NCBI GenBank assembly: GCA_016584305.1 | Contig: JACEEZ010018920.1 | Coordinates: forward strand, 26,253 to 90,252 | DNA from: Chionoecetes opilio | Taxonomy: Eukaryota; Arthropoda; Malacostraca; Decapoda; Majidae | Length of the DNA: 64,000 nt | Direction of reading: 5' to 3' | Part shown: in pieces, positions 62,801-64,000 of the stretch | How the letters are laid out: each line of letters starts with the position of its first letter | Position numbering within the stretch: position 1 is the stretch's first letter | Position numbers and translations under genes: made by a program | The notes under the pieces: model-generated | Told to the model about the DNA's origin: nothing | Databases searched by the model: none | What the model saw: the letters and a program-made list of their open reading frames with translations, nothing else

Positions 62801-64000
62801 TCACTGAACCCATTAACTTTGTTTTTTAGTTGCTTTGAAATTTATTCTGAATGTGGCCACTCAGGCTAGTTTTTTTCTTTGATAATGGTTTTATTCAACC
62901 TTTTGTGTTGTTATTTTTTGATTGCGTTTGTCCGGGCCCCTTGTCCCCAAAAAAAAATATGGTTTTTTTTATTTAGTTTTGAATAAGATATAATGTATGT
63001 GAAAGGATACACACAGGGTTAATATTATGGTTCATACTTTACAATAAACATGTGTTTTTGAATGTGAAAAATTATTTCAAAACCCTGAAAAATTTTGCTG
63101 CATTTCCTTTTTTTGCGAGTTTTTTACTTTTTTTGTCGACTATTAAATTGTGTACATGATAATAAAAAACGATGACCATTTTTTTCCTCATAGCTGAAAA
63201 ATATAAATAGGTTTATTCGTCTGGTTAGTATTATTGCGAAGATTTGACTCCTAATTTCCAAAATTTGAACGGCGGCCATATTGGTTGGTTTTTCGGGCAT
63301 AAAGGGGAAAAAATTGAGCTTGGCCAATCTAAAATCGTTTAGTTATACAAACTTTAAATGTAAAAATTTCGTGTTTTTACCACCAAAGCCCCAACCCCCC
63401 AAATTTTTGGCCACTTTTTCCGCCAACTAAGAGACTCCCACTTTTTTTGTCGACTCTGGGCAATGTCAAGTCCTGGTTTGAAAACAAAGGCAGCAAGAAA
63501 ACTCACGAGCTCGGTTTTCCCAATCGTCGCAAGGCCATATGTCAAGAGTCATTTGCAAAAAAAATAAAGGTTTGTTTTACTTTTTGCCTTCGTCATGATG
63601 TAATTTTCTAAAGCAGACACTTTTTATTACTTTTGCAGGAGTGCTTTTCTTTGTGTGATAGCCTTCGGTTATAGAAAAAGAACCCGCCCATTCCCTTTTA
63701 CCGTTGATATTGGTAGGGTTGTTAGATCACAGGGGGATTTAAAAATTTTTAAGGAGACTTGATAAATTTTTAGGAGTGGGTGAAGATGGGGATGGAATTT
63801 AATATTGTAGTGCACGAGAAAGTTGGGGGGCAAATCTGGTATTAGGGACACCATACGCAAGTACGATGAAAGATGAAGGGGTGAGAAAGATCTTGGAGGA
63901 AGGGTAAGCTCAGACCTCCCCCTAGGAATCAATGATTGAGGCTAGAAACGAGCCTACAGGGTGTAGGTTTACCCGGGGTTAAAATTTGAAGTGCTGAAGT
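62801..64000. other. 3' flank of the XPG-like pseudogene; no supported gene
   Basis: AACGGCGGCCATATTGG at 63,267-63,283 echoes the GGCGGCCATATTGG landmark of the right TIR at 52,698-52,711, so a diverged inverted repeat may lie here. No partner could be aligned by eye. Otherwise AT-rich. Confidence 0.35.

Overview
This window is eukaryotic and is best read as repeat-rich, non-genic DNA of a decapod crustacean. The lineage is inferred from arthropod-type TTAGG repeats, very abundant CA/GT, CT and TAG microsatellites, tRNA-derived short repeats of the kind common in decapods, and a CR1 tail ending in repeated TTCTTATG. I find no convincing host protein-coding gene, rRNA, functional tRNA or CRISPR array. 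Almost everything interpretable is transposable element, and most coding remnants are broken by small indels. Base quality is uneven: about 1-5 kb, 14-16 kb and 58-64 kb are full of inflated homopolymers, so many frameshifts there may be sequencing error.

Layout. 0-5 kb holds CA microsatellites, tRNA-like modules and a degenerate 21-bp minisatellite. 5.2-11.3 kb is a nearly complete minus-strand Jockey-type non-LTR retrotransposon (copy A). 11.8-12.3 kb is a TTAGG-loop hairpin. 14.9-15.4 kb is a roughly 55-bp minisatellite. 15.93-16.57 kb is an almost perfect 646-bp palindrome, followed by two 21-bp minisatellites. 19.3-20.0 kb carries an inverted repeat and a tRNA-derived SINE head.

20.46-38.40 kb is a stack of elements nested in one another, most levels dated by a readable target-site duplication. 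A plus-strand RTE-like element (flanks TTAAGGGTGGCG) contains an internally deleted Jockey copy B and a minus-strand RTE (flanks GTGCGTCATT). The minus-strand RTE contains a CR1/L2-like element, which in turn contains a CACTA-like DNA transposon (TSD TAA). The only N in the window (31,934) sits exactly between two nearly identical 5.8-kb blocks (26.08-31.93 and 31.94-37.77 kb). This looks like two overlapping contigs that were not merged, so the block is probably present once in the real genome.

38.5-46.4 kb: a CR1 3' end, then a hAT transposon interrupted by a third RTE fragment (12-bp TSD) and by a young LTR retrotransposon (TSD GTAG). The LTR element has an intact 666-codon gag-protease frame but has lost its reverse transcriptase. 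46.94-53.01 kb: a DNA-transposon-like element with terminal inverted repeats of about 340 bp. It encodes part of an uncharacterised family with a FEN1/XPG-like TGCD..GKK motif, and its left repeat is split by a 2.3-kb insertion made of nested hairpins around a TTAGG loop (TSD TTA). A second, degenerate but more complete copy of the same coding family lies at 61.0-62.8 kb. 54-57 kb is dominated by simple repeats plus a relative of the 16-kb palindrome.

There is no operon-like cooperation between genes. The story of the window is successive insertion. The most promising undescribed entity is the XPG-like element with long inverted repeats, together with the hairpin element inserted in its end.
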